Assembly (NCBI GenBank): GCA_900319365.1 | Contig: ONOE01000003.1 | Location: 135,444-199,443, forward strand | DNA from: an uncultured bacterium | GTDB taxonomy: Bacteria > Cyanobacteriota > Vampirovibrionia > Gastranaerophilales > Gastranaerophilaceae | Direction of reading: 5' to 3' | Length of the DNA stretch: 64,000 nt | In this document: in pieces, positions 18,101-25,042 of the stretch | Layout: every line of letters begins with the position of its first letter | Position numbering within the stretch: the stretch's first letter is position 1 | The notes under the pieces: generated by a model | What the model saw: the letters and a program-made list of their open reading frames with translations, nothing else | Database searches by the model: none | Told to the model about the DNA's origin: nothing | Position numbers and translations under genes: made by a program

Positions 18101-18738
18101 ATCAGGCGCTTATCAAGAACAACGCTGCCGTTTGTTGAAATTTTAACTTTCTTATTAAAGTTAAAATCGGTAATCTTGAGATTTTTACCGTTTGCAAAAT
18201 AAGTTTTGCCGTTGCTGTCAATGAAAGTCAATTTATAATTTTTAACTTTGATATTTGGCAAATTGTTTGATAATTTTAATCCGTAAGGAAGTGAGAATGA
18301 AGATTGCGAGCTGTTATCAGATGTAAAATATTTTTCAATTTCCAAATCTCCGTTTTTGGCTATTTCAAGATTGATTTTTACATTTTCAGCGCCGATATTG
18401 CCTGCCTGAACTTTTTTAATAACAAGCGGCAGAAGTCTTAAATCCGCTTTTCCGTTTTTGATGTAAAGCAATTTGGTTTTGCTGTTTGGAATACTGATTG
18501 ATAAAGACTTGAATTTGATTCCCGCACCGAGCATCGGAGTGGTAATAAGTGCAGGGTCGCTGATTTTAAAATCAAATCCCGTATTTTTTGATACCATTGA
18601 ATTTATATCTTTTGTGTAAGACTTTACAACAGGCGAAAGAAATAACGGCAGTATCAAAAATATTGCATATAAACAAAACAATATAACTGCACATATCAAG
18701 CCTGATTTAATCCGTTTGCTTTCAAAATTTATTCTCAT
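15160..18738 (-). CDS. Large AsmA-like envelope protein
   Basis: The 1192-residue protein has one N-terminal membrane helix (about 12-34) and then a long, beta-rich periplasmic region of repeated short strands, as in the AsmA/TamB/YhdP superfamily. An AsmA-like C-terminal segment (about 890-1060: GDIDFNIDDGRF-like, then PLMSYYVKGYYNLPSS) supports this. Such proteins form grooved rods that carry phospholipid between the two membranes. The last 110 residues are a Gln/Lys/Asn-rich coiled-coil-like tail, unusual for the family. Family assignment is clear; the cargo is inference. It has its own unit upstream of gmk. Confidence 0.75.
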   Translation of the reverse strand: MRINFESKRIKSGLICAVILFCLYAIFLILPLFLSPVVKSYTKDINSMVSKNTGFDFKISDPALITTPMLGAGIKFKSLSISIPNSKTKLLYIKNGKADLRLLPLVIKKVQAGNIGAENVKINLEIAKNGDLEIEKYFTSDNSSQSSFSLPYGLKLSNNLPNIKVKNYKLTFIDSNGKTYFANGKNLKITDFNFNKKVKISTNGSVVLDKRLMSKYDIKIYNKIMPETSFDDLIFAPKTASQSANTKPSVSINVEDLFKSINKTGFKADLKADIKTSGTFKNPKQRGKFEINSFSVISNGHQLPDGYAKLKFRGKRTDIDSVFYTSTDTKEKTQILGNIKSGKHPSVDLSVYSNAKLNNIIRVLDSLAQSFGREDLKTVSAKGSIDANFKIKSNMKKVRSSGSLKILPSSINFAAYNVLVDKISADIDLNDNNINIKKSGFSILGHPLKLSGTISEKSVADLILTADKLPVKGLLASIGQIKLLNENNISSGTLSLKAVVKGKLTKIKPDISLNIDNINIYNKGANIRLLLNNALVKLVIDEKDFGGLIGINSLKLKNPTASVSVPKMNLKADKKDITINNSYVLINNSRVDVQGKVKDYLNDKLNINITAKGSLASRDVAAFIPTNMRSMFPYAGSMPLSVKASGNAKSQNIAFNLNATPHGYVRFLDIKALKNRTAKIHSDIKIENGTLTFRNSGLYAGANKIASLTGTISNFSNPDADLNISVPRNISFPIPGIGGISNITGNGNVNISGGLTDYKIKGKVNAKDISSKNLDFALINLSAHLDGRGITGSATADRIMMGMIVGTNLGAKFNLNNNFTTFNLSDISADAYDGKINGKLTYDIPHFAFGIDIKGKGLNSMNAIEASTGISKALTGDLSFGANLTGNGVTDTQIIKSIKGNIDFNIDDGRFVSIGKFENFVKAQNIESVSILKSAISALSTATAIQQTDKFKSIKGDIKMNGAEANLQNIKVEGPLMSYYVKGYYNLPSSYANLNILGRLDSKVVSLLGPFGQLTASKLLSYIPKFGANTAAMLDKLTQNPNTENIKLIPALTSGSKSYKDFKVVFIGSIYKASSIRSFRWLSTCDTTQMNVKQDVKQAVQAAKTNVNNQITAAKNTVKNVKTNVTNIVNTQKQKVENEKQSLEQTGQNIRNIKQNAGQSAINLGKLLRNAASKANQTMPQTQTSGTPAKDK

Positions 18739-18811
18739 ATAACCATTCCCAGAAATAAAATACTATATAAAATATTTTAGCATAAATTATTAAGGTTATA
18801 AAAAAATATGT

Positions 18812-19441
18812 TTACAAATTTTTTGAATGTAAATCTGTTCCGCCTGTTTTAATCAGGTTGTATTTATCTGCAAGTTTTTCGTATTCGTCAGCTTGGGCAA
18901 ACTTAATATATTTTCTCCATCTTGGATATGGATAATAAATTTCGATTCCGTCTAAGCCGATTTGTTTCAGACCTTTTATAAATTTATCGGGGTTTAGCGC
19001 CCAACAGCACGCAGGGTGAGCAAGGACAGCTATCCCGCCCGATTTGTGAATCGCTTCAATTAAATTTTTGATATTGCGTCTTGAAAAAAATCTGACAATA
19101 TCTTTTTCCGTTCCTGTTTTATTTTTTGAATAAAACGGTTTCATAAAGTTGGAATTTATGTCAATCCCGTATGCAAGAAGATGAAGAAAAATATACTTGT
19201 ACCAGACGTCAAATTCAACCCCGGGGATAAGATTTGTATAAAGCGGGTGGTCAAGATGTCCGTTTACAGTGTTATGATCGGTTATTGAAATATATTTATA
19301 ACCTTTTTCTTTCGCCTGCATTACGATATCGCCAAACTCAGCCAATCCGTCCGAATAGTTTGTGTGAATGTGCAAATTCACTCTGCCCGACAGATAATCT
19401 TCTTTGGTAAAACTTTTTATTAATTCTTTGTAATCAGTCAT
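18812..19441 (-). CDS. Short PHP-domain phosphoesterase
   Basis: The 209 residues carry the metal-binding motifs of the PHP (polymerase and histidinol phosphatase) superfamily in order: NLHIHTNYSDG (about 22-32), ITDHN, PGVEFD, LAHPA and GGTDLH. Proteins of this class are RNase-AM/nucleotide-phosphate phosphatases or related hydrolases. Many relatives run to about 280 residues, whereas this one ends four residues after the last metal ligand. It may be a minimal version or slightly truncated; all listed ligands are present. ATG 19441 has CGGGA upstream. Substrate unknown. Confidence 0.8.
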   Translation of the reverse strand: MTDYKELIKSFTKEDYLSGRVNLHIHTNYSDGLAEFGDIVMQAKEKGYKYISITDHNTVNGHLDHPLYTNLIPGVEFDVWYKYIFLHLLAYGIDINSNFMKPFYSKNKTGTEKDIVRFFSRRNIKNLIEAIHKSGGIAVLAHPACCWALNPDKFIKGLKQIGLDGIEIYYPYPRWRKYIKFAQADEYEKLADKYNLIKTGGTDLHSKNL

Positions 19442-19471
19442 TGTTTTTCCCGATAATATTTTTAGTAAATA

Positions 19472-19480
19472 TGTTATGCT
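19472..19480 (+). promoter_or_regulatory. Extended -10 promoter for the 19.5 kb structured RNA
   Basis: TGT followed by TATGCT (19475-19480). The -35 region is not recognisable. Transcription would begin near 19487. Confidence 0.4.
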
Positions 19481-19486
19481 GAACTT

Positions 19487-19690
19487 TACAAAGCAAACAG
19501 ACGATACGCAGTAAGTCTTGTGAGCCTGTATGCATGGATGTTGTTTCAGTATCTAACCAATTTTCAAATTTTACGAATATTTAATTTGAAAATTGGTTAT
19601 CTTGCTGATAATCATAGCGCTCAACTTTACTAAATAGGGAGTTACGAAAGGCTTAAATAGTTCATTGCTCTTTGAGCCTTTTCCCTATAT
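19487..19690 (+). ncRNA. Candidate structured RNA of about 200 bases, rod-shaped, 6S-like in outline
   Basis: The apical arms are perfect: AACCAATTTTCAAATT (19555-19570) pairs with 19583-19598. Below lie TCAG/CTGA (19546-19549 with 19605-19608), an internal loop, ATG/CAT (19538-19540 with 19613-19615), a large asymmetric bubble, then TGAGC/GCTCA (19521-19525 with 19619-19623) and GTAAGT/ACTTTAC (19511-19516 with 19624-19630, one bulge). A second hairpin, AAAGGCTTAAA with TTTGAGCCTTT (19647-19681) closed by AGGGA/TCCCT, could end the transcript. A long rod with a central bubble and about 200 bases is how 6S RNA looks, but no primary-sequence identity is claimed. A riboregulatory leader is the alternative. 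Confidence 0.4.
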
Positions 19691-19824
19691 TTATATTTTA
19701 ACTTATTTTGAATTTTGTTCAACCCCATGAAGTTTATGATTTTACATTTTAAAAAATATTTTTAAATCAGCATATTGTTTTTCTAACTATATTTGTAATA
19801 AAATGACATGTAACGAGGGCAAGT

Positions 19825-20784
19825 ATGGCAAACGCAAAAGTTAAAAACAGTATATTTTATGTACTTTTTGAGGGTTTGAAAATTTATTTTTCAAATATAG
19901 ATAAGTTCCTTTTGTACATGTTATTTCCCGTACTCGGGCAGATTATAGGGCTTATTTTAACTTTCGGTTTGACTATCGGGTTGGCGGATAAAGTTGCCGC
20001 AAAAGCTCACAATATGCATTCTGCAATGCTTATCATTTTACTGCTTGCAATTCCGGGGTTATTAATATTTTTAAAAGCTTTCTGGGATTATATGGTTGCT
20101 TATGTTGCCCTAAACTCTATGACAGAGGGTGCCGTTACAACAGGTCATGTATACGATTTTCAATCGCACAGGGAAGTTGCAACAAGACGATCGTTTAAAT
20201 ATATAGGTTTCTTAATAGCAGTCGGATTTTTAACTATTGTTGCGATTTTATGCAATATAATTCCGATAGTGGGATTAATCCCTACCGTTGCATTTTGGGT
20301 TTATTTTATACTCGTGTTTCAGGTATTCACGTTTGAACCCGAACTTTCCGTAAAGGAATGCTTCAAGCGCAGTATGGAACTTGTTAAGGGCAACTGGTTC
20401 AGAACTTTTGTTTTAATGCTCTTATTGGGATTTTTCTCTATATTTATAATAACAGAAGGGGTTTCGGTCGTTTTTGATTGTATTCATCTGACCGATAAAA
20501 TTTGTTCGTTATTTGATTTTGTCGGAATGGCGCTGCCGCTTGAATACGTGAATAAAGCCTTGAGATATTTAAAGTTAAACGAAATATCAGTCGGATTAAT
20601 TTCAAAAATTATTTATATGTCAATTTTGAGTACGATAGTTGCAGAGTTCAGTCTGCCGATAAGAAGTATTTGCTACTCATTGTGGTACAGAATTTTAGTC
20701 AGACTCAAAGGCGAAAGATTGTATGGAGATAAAAAGCCTAAAAAATCCTCAAAACAATCAAAAAAAGAAAAAGAGGACGAATAA
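19825..20784 (+). CDS. Polytopic membrane protein, function unknown
   Basis: The 319 residues contain about six membrane segments (near 22-50, 68-92, 120-170, 190-215, 225-245, 270-290). The segment PELSVKECFKRSMELVKGNWFRTF resembles the amphipathic repeats of YciC/DUF975-type or glycerophosphodiesterase-membrane-domain proteins, but no firm family is claimed. The C-terminus is a Lys/Ser tail (KKPKKSSKQSKKEKEDE). GAGGG precedes ATG 19825. It is followed two bases after its stop by a zinc-ribbon mini-protein, so the two form a unit. Confidence 0.7.
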   Translation: MANAKVKNSIFYVLFEGLKIYFSNIDKFLLYMLFPVLGQIIGLILTFGLTIGLADKVAAKAHNMHSAMLIILLLAIPGLLIFLKAFWDYMVAYVALNSMTEGAVTTGHVYDFQSHREVATRRSFKYIGFLIAVGFLTIVAILCNIIPIVGLIPTVAFWVYFILVFQVFTFEPELSVKECFKRSMELVKGNWFRTFVLMLLLGFFSIFIITEGVSVVFDCIHLTDKICSLFDFVGMALPLEYVNKALRYLKLNEISVGLISKIIYMSILSTIVAEFSLPIRSICYSLWYRILVRLKGERLYGDKKPKKSSKQSKKEKEDE

Positions 20785-20786
20785 AG

Positions 20787-21011
20787 ATGTTTATTTGCAA
20801 AAACTGTAAATCAAAAGACAAATTTGAACTGATGTTTTCGCCCGATTATATGGGGGATAAGAATTTTTCGCAAAGATATAACGAAAAAGGCGATATCGAA
20901 ATAACCGTTGACGGCTACACTTTTATCCCCGATTTGCAATTTATGAACGAACATGCCGTATGCAGATATTGCGGGCAAATTTATATGTGGGATTATGACT
21001 ACGGGAAATAA
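20787..21011 (+). CDS. Small zinc-ribbon-like protein
   Basis: The 74-residue protein has two Cys pairs, C4-x-x-C7 (ICKNCKSKD) near the start and C59-x-x-C62 (CRYCGQIY) near the end. That is the arrangement of a zinc ribbon with an acidic, Tyr-rich middle. It begins two bases after the stop of the membrane protein, with GAGGA 12 bases upstream. Coding is supported by the regular Cys pattern and tight spacing. Role unknown. Confidence 0.65.
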   Translation: MFICKNCKSKDKFELMFSPDYMGDKNFSQRYNEKGDIEITVDGYTFIPDLQFMNEHAVCRYCGQIYMWDYDYGK

Positions 21012-21046
21012 TCCTAAAATATATTTTAAAAACAATGTCTTAAAAA

Positions 21047-22486
21047 CTATTTTGTATATAATTTGCTGATATCAAGTTTAATTCTGTTTTCGGCAGGCGA
21101 AATGTCATATATTGTTTGGGCAAAATCTTCAATATAGTGTTTGTCTATTTGTTTTTTTCTGCCTCTGCTTACCTTATCAAAGATGCCTGCTTTTTCAAGT
21201 TCAATTAATCTGTCGACGTATTTTTGGCAGTTATCGGCGGTTTCGGGGTGCTTTCTAACCCATTCGTCAAAGAAAATATCCGTCTTATCGCTGTTAATTC
21301 CTGCACCGCACAAACCGTAATTTGTGGCAAGATTTTTCCCGCCGTTATTTTTTGCAAGCAGGTGATCGATGGAACCTACACCATCTCTGAGAAGTCCGTA
21401 ACCTATTCTGTCTGCTGGTTCGTGAGCATACTTAACGATGAATGCGGATAAATCCTGTCTTGATGTAGGTAATGATCTTGCGGTTGACATAATTTTTTGT
21501 TCAAGTTTTTTATCATCAAGTCTTTCGGCGATTTTTCTTAAATCGTGAATGAAAGCTTTTCTTTCAAATTGAACAAATGTCGGGAATCCGCATATTTTTG
21601 CGCTTGTTGTTTCAAACAGATTTACTAAATCTTTGTTATTTTTTAAACAAGAATTTTCAAAAATTCTTCTTAATTCATTCAGGCTGTCTGTATTGTGTTT
21701 AAGATTTTCGGGCTGCATCTGATGTTCAAGTTTCTTTTGAATGGTCATTTTATTTCTGCCGAAAGGATTTACGCCTTTAGGCTCGCCCGGGAACACTTTT
21801 CTTGCGGCTCTTTCGAGTTTATTAATAGCCCTTACCTGATAGAATTTGTTTTCGCTGCGGATACTTTTTGCAATTCGCCCGAGTTTATATTTAAATTCTT
21901 TTTCGCTGAAAGGCAAAATAACAGGGTCATTGTCTAATCGTCTGTATGTAATATTCATTAAATCAAGAAACTCTTTGTATAAATCTTTCGGCATATCGCA
22001 TGCGTATTCGAAAATTTTGCCGAAAATCGGTTTTTGTTCTTTTAACAATTTCTTTTCGTGCTTGTGGTACAAGATAGACATTGCATCTTCAAGTTTTATA
22101 TGAGGTTTCTTTGCGGCAATACCTTTCAAAAGCCCGAAAAATTCTTTATTAATGGGAAGCATGGTATCTTCATAGTGAGAAACGGTTTTTACCATTTTAG
22201 CAAGCGGCTGTCTGAAAACACCTGCTTTTTGTAATCTTTCCAAATCTCTTTGCTCAAGCATCATAAGCCCCGTGTACATATCGGGAACTCTATACGGGAC
22301 AAGTTTTTTTAATACCGTTCCGTATCCGCCGACAGCTCCGCCACTGAATGATACCGTATCAGCGTTTAACGTTTTTAAAACCGGTGAAAAGTTCGGCTTG
22401 GTAGCTGAAGTATTCGGTGAAACTTTTTTTAAATTTGATGATGACCATATTGCAGAATTGGAAAAATTAATAGAACTGATATTCAT
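21047..22486 (-). CDS. F-x-G-tagged protein with C-terminal HNH-like motif
   Basis: The listed frame opens at GTG 22492, but ATG 22486 with AAGGG 10 bases upstream is preferred (479 residues; numbering here from the GTG). The N-terminus reads MNISSINFS and carries the tag VSFSGG at 47-52, shared with other orphans here. The middle is helical and basic. At about 374-404 is an HNH-endonuclease-like pattern: SIDH (375-377) with D-H, K381, G-G 384-385, N391, C395, N400 and K403. The ββα-metal spacing fits, although the canonical first His is replaced by Asp-His as in several HNH families. It could be a nuclease; the rest is unrecognised. Confidence 0.65.
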   Translation of the reverse strand: MNISSINFSNSAIWSSSNLKKVSPNTSATKPNFSPVLKTLNADTVSFSGGAVGGYGTVLKKLVPYRVPDMYTGLMMLEQRDLERLQKAGVFRQPLAKMVKTVSHYEDTMLPINKEFFGLLKGIAAKKPHIKLEDAMSILYHKHEKKLLKEQKPIFGKIFEYACDMPKDLYKEFLDLMNITYRRLDNDPVILPFSEKEFKYKLGRIAKSIRSENKFYQVRAINKLERAARKVFPGEPKGVNPFGRNKMTIQKKLEHQMQPENLKHNTDSLNELRRIFENSCLKNNKDLVNLFETTSAKICGFPTFVQFERKAFIHDLRKIAERLDDKKLEQKIMSTARSLPTSRQDLSAFIVKYAHEPADRIGYGLLRDGVGSIDHLLAKNNGGKNLATNYGLCGAGINSDKTDIFFDEWVRKHPETADNCQKYVDRLIELEKAGIFDKVSRGRKKQIDKHYIEDFAQTIYDISPAENRIKLDISKLYTK

Positions 22487-22583
22487 ACGCACACAACCCT
22501 TAATTATTAATAATTATTTATCTATTAAACTCCCTAAAAATTCAATTTGCTATTTTGTGAACAAAATTTTACAATTTTCTTTT

Positions 22584-22611
22584 TTGCAAGAAATATTTGT
22601 AATACTATAAT
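22584..22611 (+). promoter_or_regulatory. mutS2 promoter
   Basis: TTGCAA (22584-22589), 16-base spacer, TATAAT (22606-22611), only three bases before the ATG. An overlapping TACTAT (22603-22608) would sit six bases before it. Confidence 0.5.
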
Positions 22612-22614
22612 GTT

Positions 22615-24993
22615 ATGAATATTACCGAAAAAACATACAATTCACTTGAATTTGATAAAATAAAAGAAACTCTTGCGGGGTTTTCAAAATTTGAGCAAAG
22701 TAAACAGTTATGCTTAAATTTGAAACCTTTTGATGATGCGCAAGAAATTAAAAATCAATTGCAATATACAAATGAGGCTAAAAAAATCCTTGATACTGCG
22801 GGTGAAACTCCTGCAGAATTTATCGCTGATATTCCAAAAATCCAAGAAGCGTGCGCTGTTTCTTATCTTGAAGAACAGGAGTTGTACGATATTGCAAAAA
22901 CAATGAAATCTTCAAGGCTTTTAAAAAGATTTATTGCCGAAAATTCTCAAGATGAGGATTTGTTAAAAGATTTGGGCAAAAATTTAATGTCTGACAAACA
23001 ATCGGAAGATAAAATTTTTGAAGTTTTTGATGAAAGTTTAAAGATTAAACAAAATGCAACGCCCGAATTAAAAGGCTTGTATGCATCATTACGTGATACG
23101 GAGCAAAATTTAAGAGATACGGTAAACAAATTATTAACTAATCCCGATTTTTCAAAACATCTTCAAAATAACGTTTATACAAGCAGAGATGACAGAATTG
23201 TTTTTCAGGTTCTTGCATCGGATAAAAGCAAGGTCCCCGGGATTGTTCATGATGTTTCCGCATCGTCTAAAACTTTTTATATTGAACCTGCTCAGATTGT
23301 TCCGCTGAATAACAAAATCAGGGAATTAAATTCAAAAATCAGACAGGAATGCATAAAAATTCTGGTCGGGCTGACAAATCTTGTAAAAATGCATATTGAT
23401 GAACTTTTTGTTTGCGAAAAAATAATGTCTGAAATTGATTTTCATTTTGCAAAAGCAAGGTATGCAAACAGTATTCACGCATCAGAACCCGAATTGTGCG
23501 AGGATAAATACGTTTATTTTGAAAATATGAAGCACCCTCTTTTAATAATTTCAAAAGGGGAAGATGTTGTTGCAAACGATTTTGAAATAAGCGGAAAAAC
23601 TCAATATCATTCGATTATTATAACGGGCTCGAATACGGGCGGCAAAACGGTTACGCTAAAAACTGTCGGGCTGTTTTTGCTTATGGCAAAATCGGGTATG
23701 TTTTTGCCGTGCACCTTTGCAAAATTTTATCCGTTTAAAAAGATTTTTGCTGATATCGGCGATAGCCAGAGTATTTTAGAAAATCTCTCGACTTTTTCTT
23801 CTCACATGACAAATATTATAGAAATCTTACAAAAAAGTGATGAAGAATCTTTTGTTCTGCTTGATGAAATTTGTGCGGGAACGGATCCTGTAGAGGGTGC
23901 AATTCTGGCAAAAGAAATTTTGAATAAACTTGCACAAAAAAATGTAACAAGCGTAATAACAACACATTACGGAGAGTTAAAAGCATTAGAGTATACAAAT
24001 CCGTTTTTCAAAAATGCATGTGTAGAATTTGATACGGACACCTTGCAGCCGATGTACAAATTACTGATTGGAGTTCCGGGGCTGAGTAATGCAATTTCGA
24101 TTGCATCAAATCTCGGGCTTGATAAAGATATTATCGACAAAGCAAGAAAAGATTTAATAACTCAGGAAGATTCAAGTTCTCTTGTGGTTGAAAAGTTGCA
24201 GCAAACCCATCAAAAGATTTCTAAAAATCTTGAAAAAATTGAAGAATTAAAAGAAGATTCCCTTTCAATAAAAAAAGAGTATGAGCAGAATTTAAATAAA
24301 ATTAAAAAAGACAAAAAAAATACAATTAAAAATCTCAAAAACAAATTTGATTCCGAAATTATGGAGGCAAGAGCCGAAATAAAAGGAATATTAGATGAGA
24401 TGCGCAGGGAAAAATCTGAAAAAATTGCCCGCAGAGCATATTCTCGTCTTGCAAAACTCGAACAGAACTTCAGAACGGATATTGATAATGCATCAGACAA
24501 AGAAAAATATATCGAAATCGATTGGTCAAAAGTTGTAACAGGTGATGAAGTTATGCTAAAAAATCTTCACCAGAAAGTTAAAGTCGTAACCCTGCCTGAC
24601 AGGCATAAACGTCTTACGGTTGATCTAGGGGATATCAAAATGCAGGTAAAACAGGACGAACTAGCCGTTCTTGACGAAAAATACAAAGAACCTAAAAAAT
24701 CCAAAATCCCCGGAACTTCGTTTAAAACATTTGAACTTAAAAAACATAATATTTCGCAAACGCTTGACCTTAGAGGTTACAGAGTGGAAGAAGCGCTTGA
24801 TGAAGTCGAAAAATATCTTGATGAGGCCAGTCTTGCAAACCTCAGCCCTGTTTATATAATTCATGGTCATGGTACGGGTGCTTTAAAACAATCCGTCAGA
24901 GATTTCTTAAATTCCTCTCCTTATGTTGCGAAATGGCGCCCCGGGGTTGAAGCCGAAGGCGGCGACGGCGTGAGTGTCGTTGATATAAAATAA
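22615..24993 (+). CDS. mutS2: MutS2 family ATPase/endonuclease
   Basis: MutS2 acts on branched DNA or, in Bacillus (as RqcU), on collided ribosomes. The 792 residues show the clamp domain, Walker A GSNTGGKT (about 341-348), DIGDSQSILENLSTFSSHM, Walker B FVLLDEICAGTDP, a long coiled coil (about 500-620, Lys/Glu-rich) and a C-terminal Smr domain (about 718-792: LDLRGYRVEEAL, IIHGHGTGALKQ). The N-terminus begins at the usual place. No ribosome site is visible; TATAATGTTATG spans the start. The same 12-base context occurs at the histidine kinase at 48829. Confidence 0.95.
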   Translation: MNITEKTYNSLEFDKIKETLAGFSKFEQSKQLCLNLKPFDDAQEIKNQLQYTNEAKKILDTAGETPAEFIADIPKIQEACAVSYLEEQELYDIAKTMKSSRLLKRFIAENSQDEDLLKDLGKNLMSDKQSEDKIFEVFDESLKIKQNATPELKGLYASLRDTEQNLRDTVNKLLTNPDFSKHLQNNVYTSRDDRIVFQVLASDKSKVPGIVHDVSASSKTFYIEPAQIVPLNNKIRELNSKIRQECIKILVGLTNLVKMHIDELFVCEKIMSEIDFHFAKARYANSIHASEPELCEDKYVYFENMKHPLLIISKGEDVVANDFEISGKTQYHSIIITGSNTGGKTVTLKTVGLFLLMAKSGMFLPCTFAKFYPFKKIFADIGDSQSILENLSTFSSHMTNIIEILQKSDEESFVLLDEICAGTDPVEGAILAKEILNKLAQKNVTSVITTHYGELKALEYTNPFFKNACVEFDTDTLQPMYKLLIGVPGLSNAISIASNLGLDKDIIDKARKDLITQEDSSSLVVEKLQQTHQKISKNLEKIEELKEDSLSIKKEYEQNLNKIKKDKKNTIKNLKNKFDSEIMEARAEIKGILDEMRREKSEKIARRAYSRLAKLEQNFRTDIDNASDKEKYIEIDWSKVVTGDEVMLKNLHQKVKVVTLPDRHKRLTVDLGDIKMQVKQDELAVLDEKYKEPKKSKIPGTSFKTFELKKHNISQTLDLRGYRVEEALDEVEKYLDEASLANLSPVYIIHGHGTGALKQSVRDFLNSSPYVAKWRPGVEAEGGDGVSVVDIK

Positions 24994-25007
24994 AAAATCT
25001 CCGATAT

Positions 25008-25036
25008 CTGACAGGCGGACAATTTTATGCTATAAT
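25008..25036 (+). promoter_or_regulatory. Promoter of the orphan histidine kinase, predicted leaderless
   Basis: CTGACA (25008-25013), exactly 17 bases, TATAAT (25031-25036), then six bases and ATG 25043. Transcription would begin at the start codon. Confidence 0.75.
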
Positions 25037-25042
25037 TTTTTT

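Larger units (their letters stand above)
19442..19824. other. 383-base gene-free region with structured RNA candidate
   Basis: There is no credible coding frame. The region between divergent genes holds an extended -10 box, a long imperfect rod structure (19511-19630), a separate strong hairpin (19637-19685) and a TAATAAAAT-type promoter in front of the gene at 19825. See the ncRNA entry. Confidence 0.7.
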
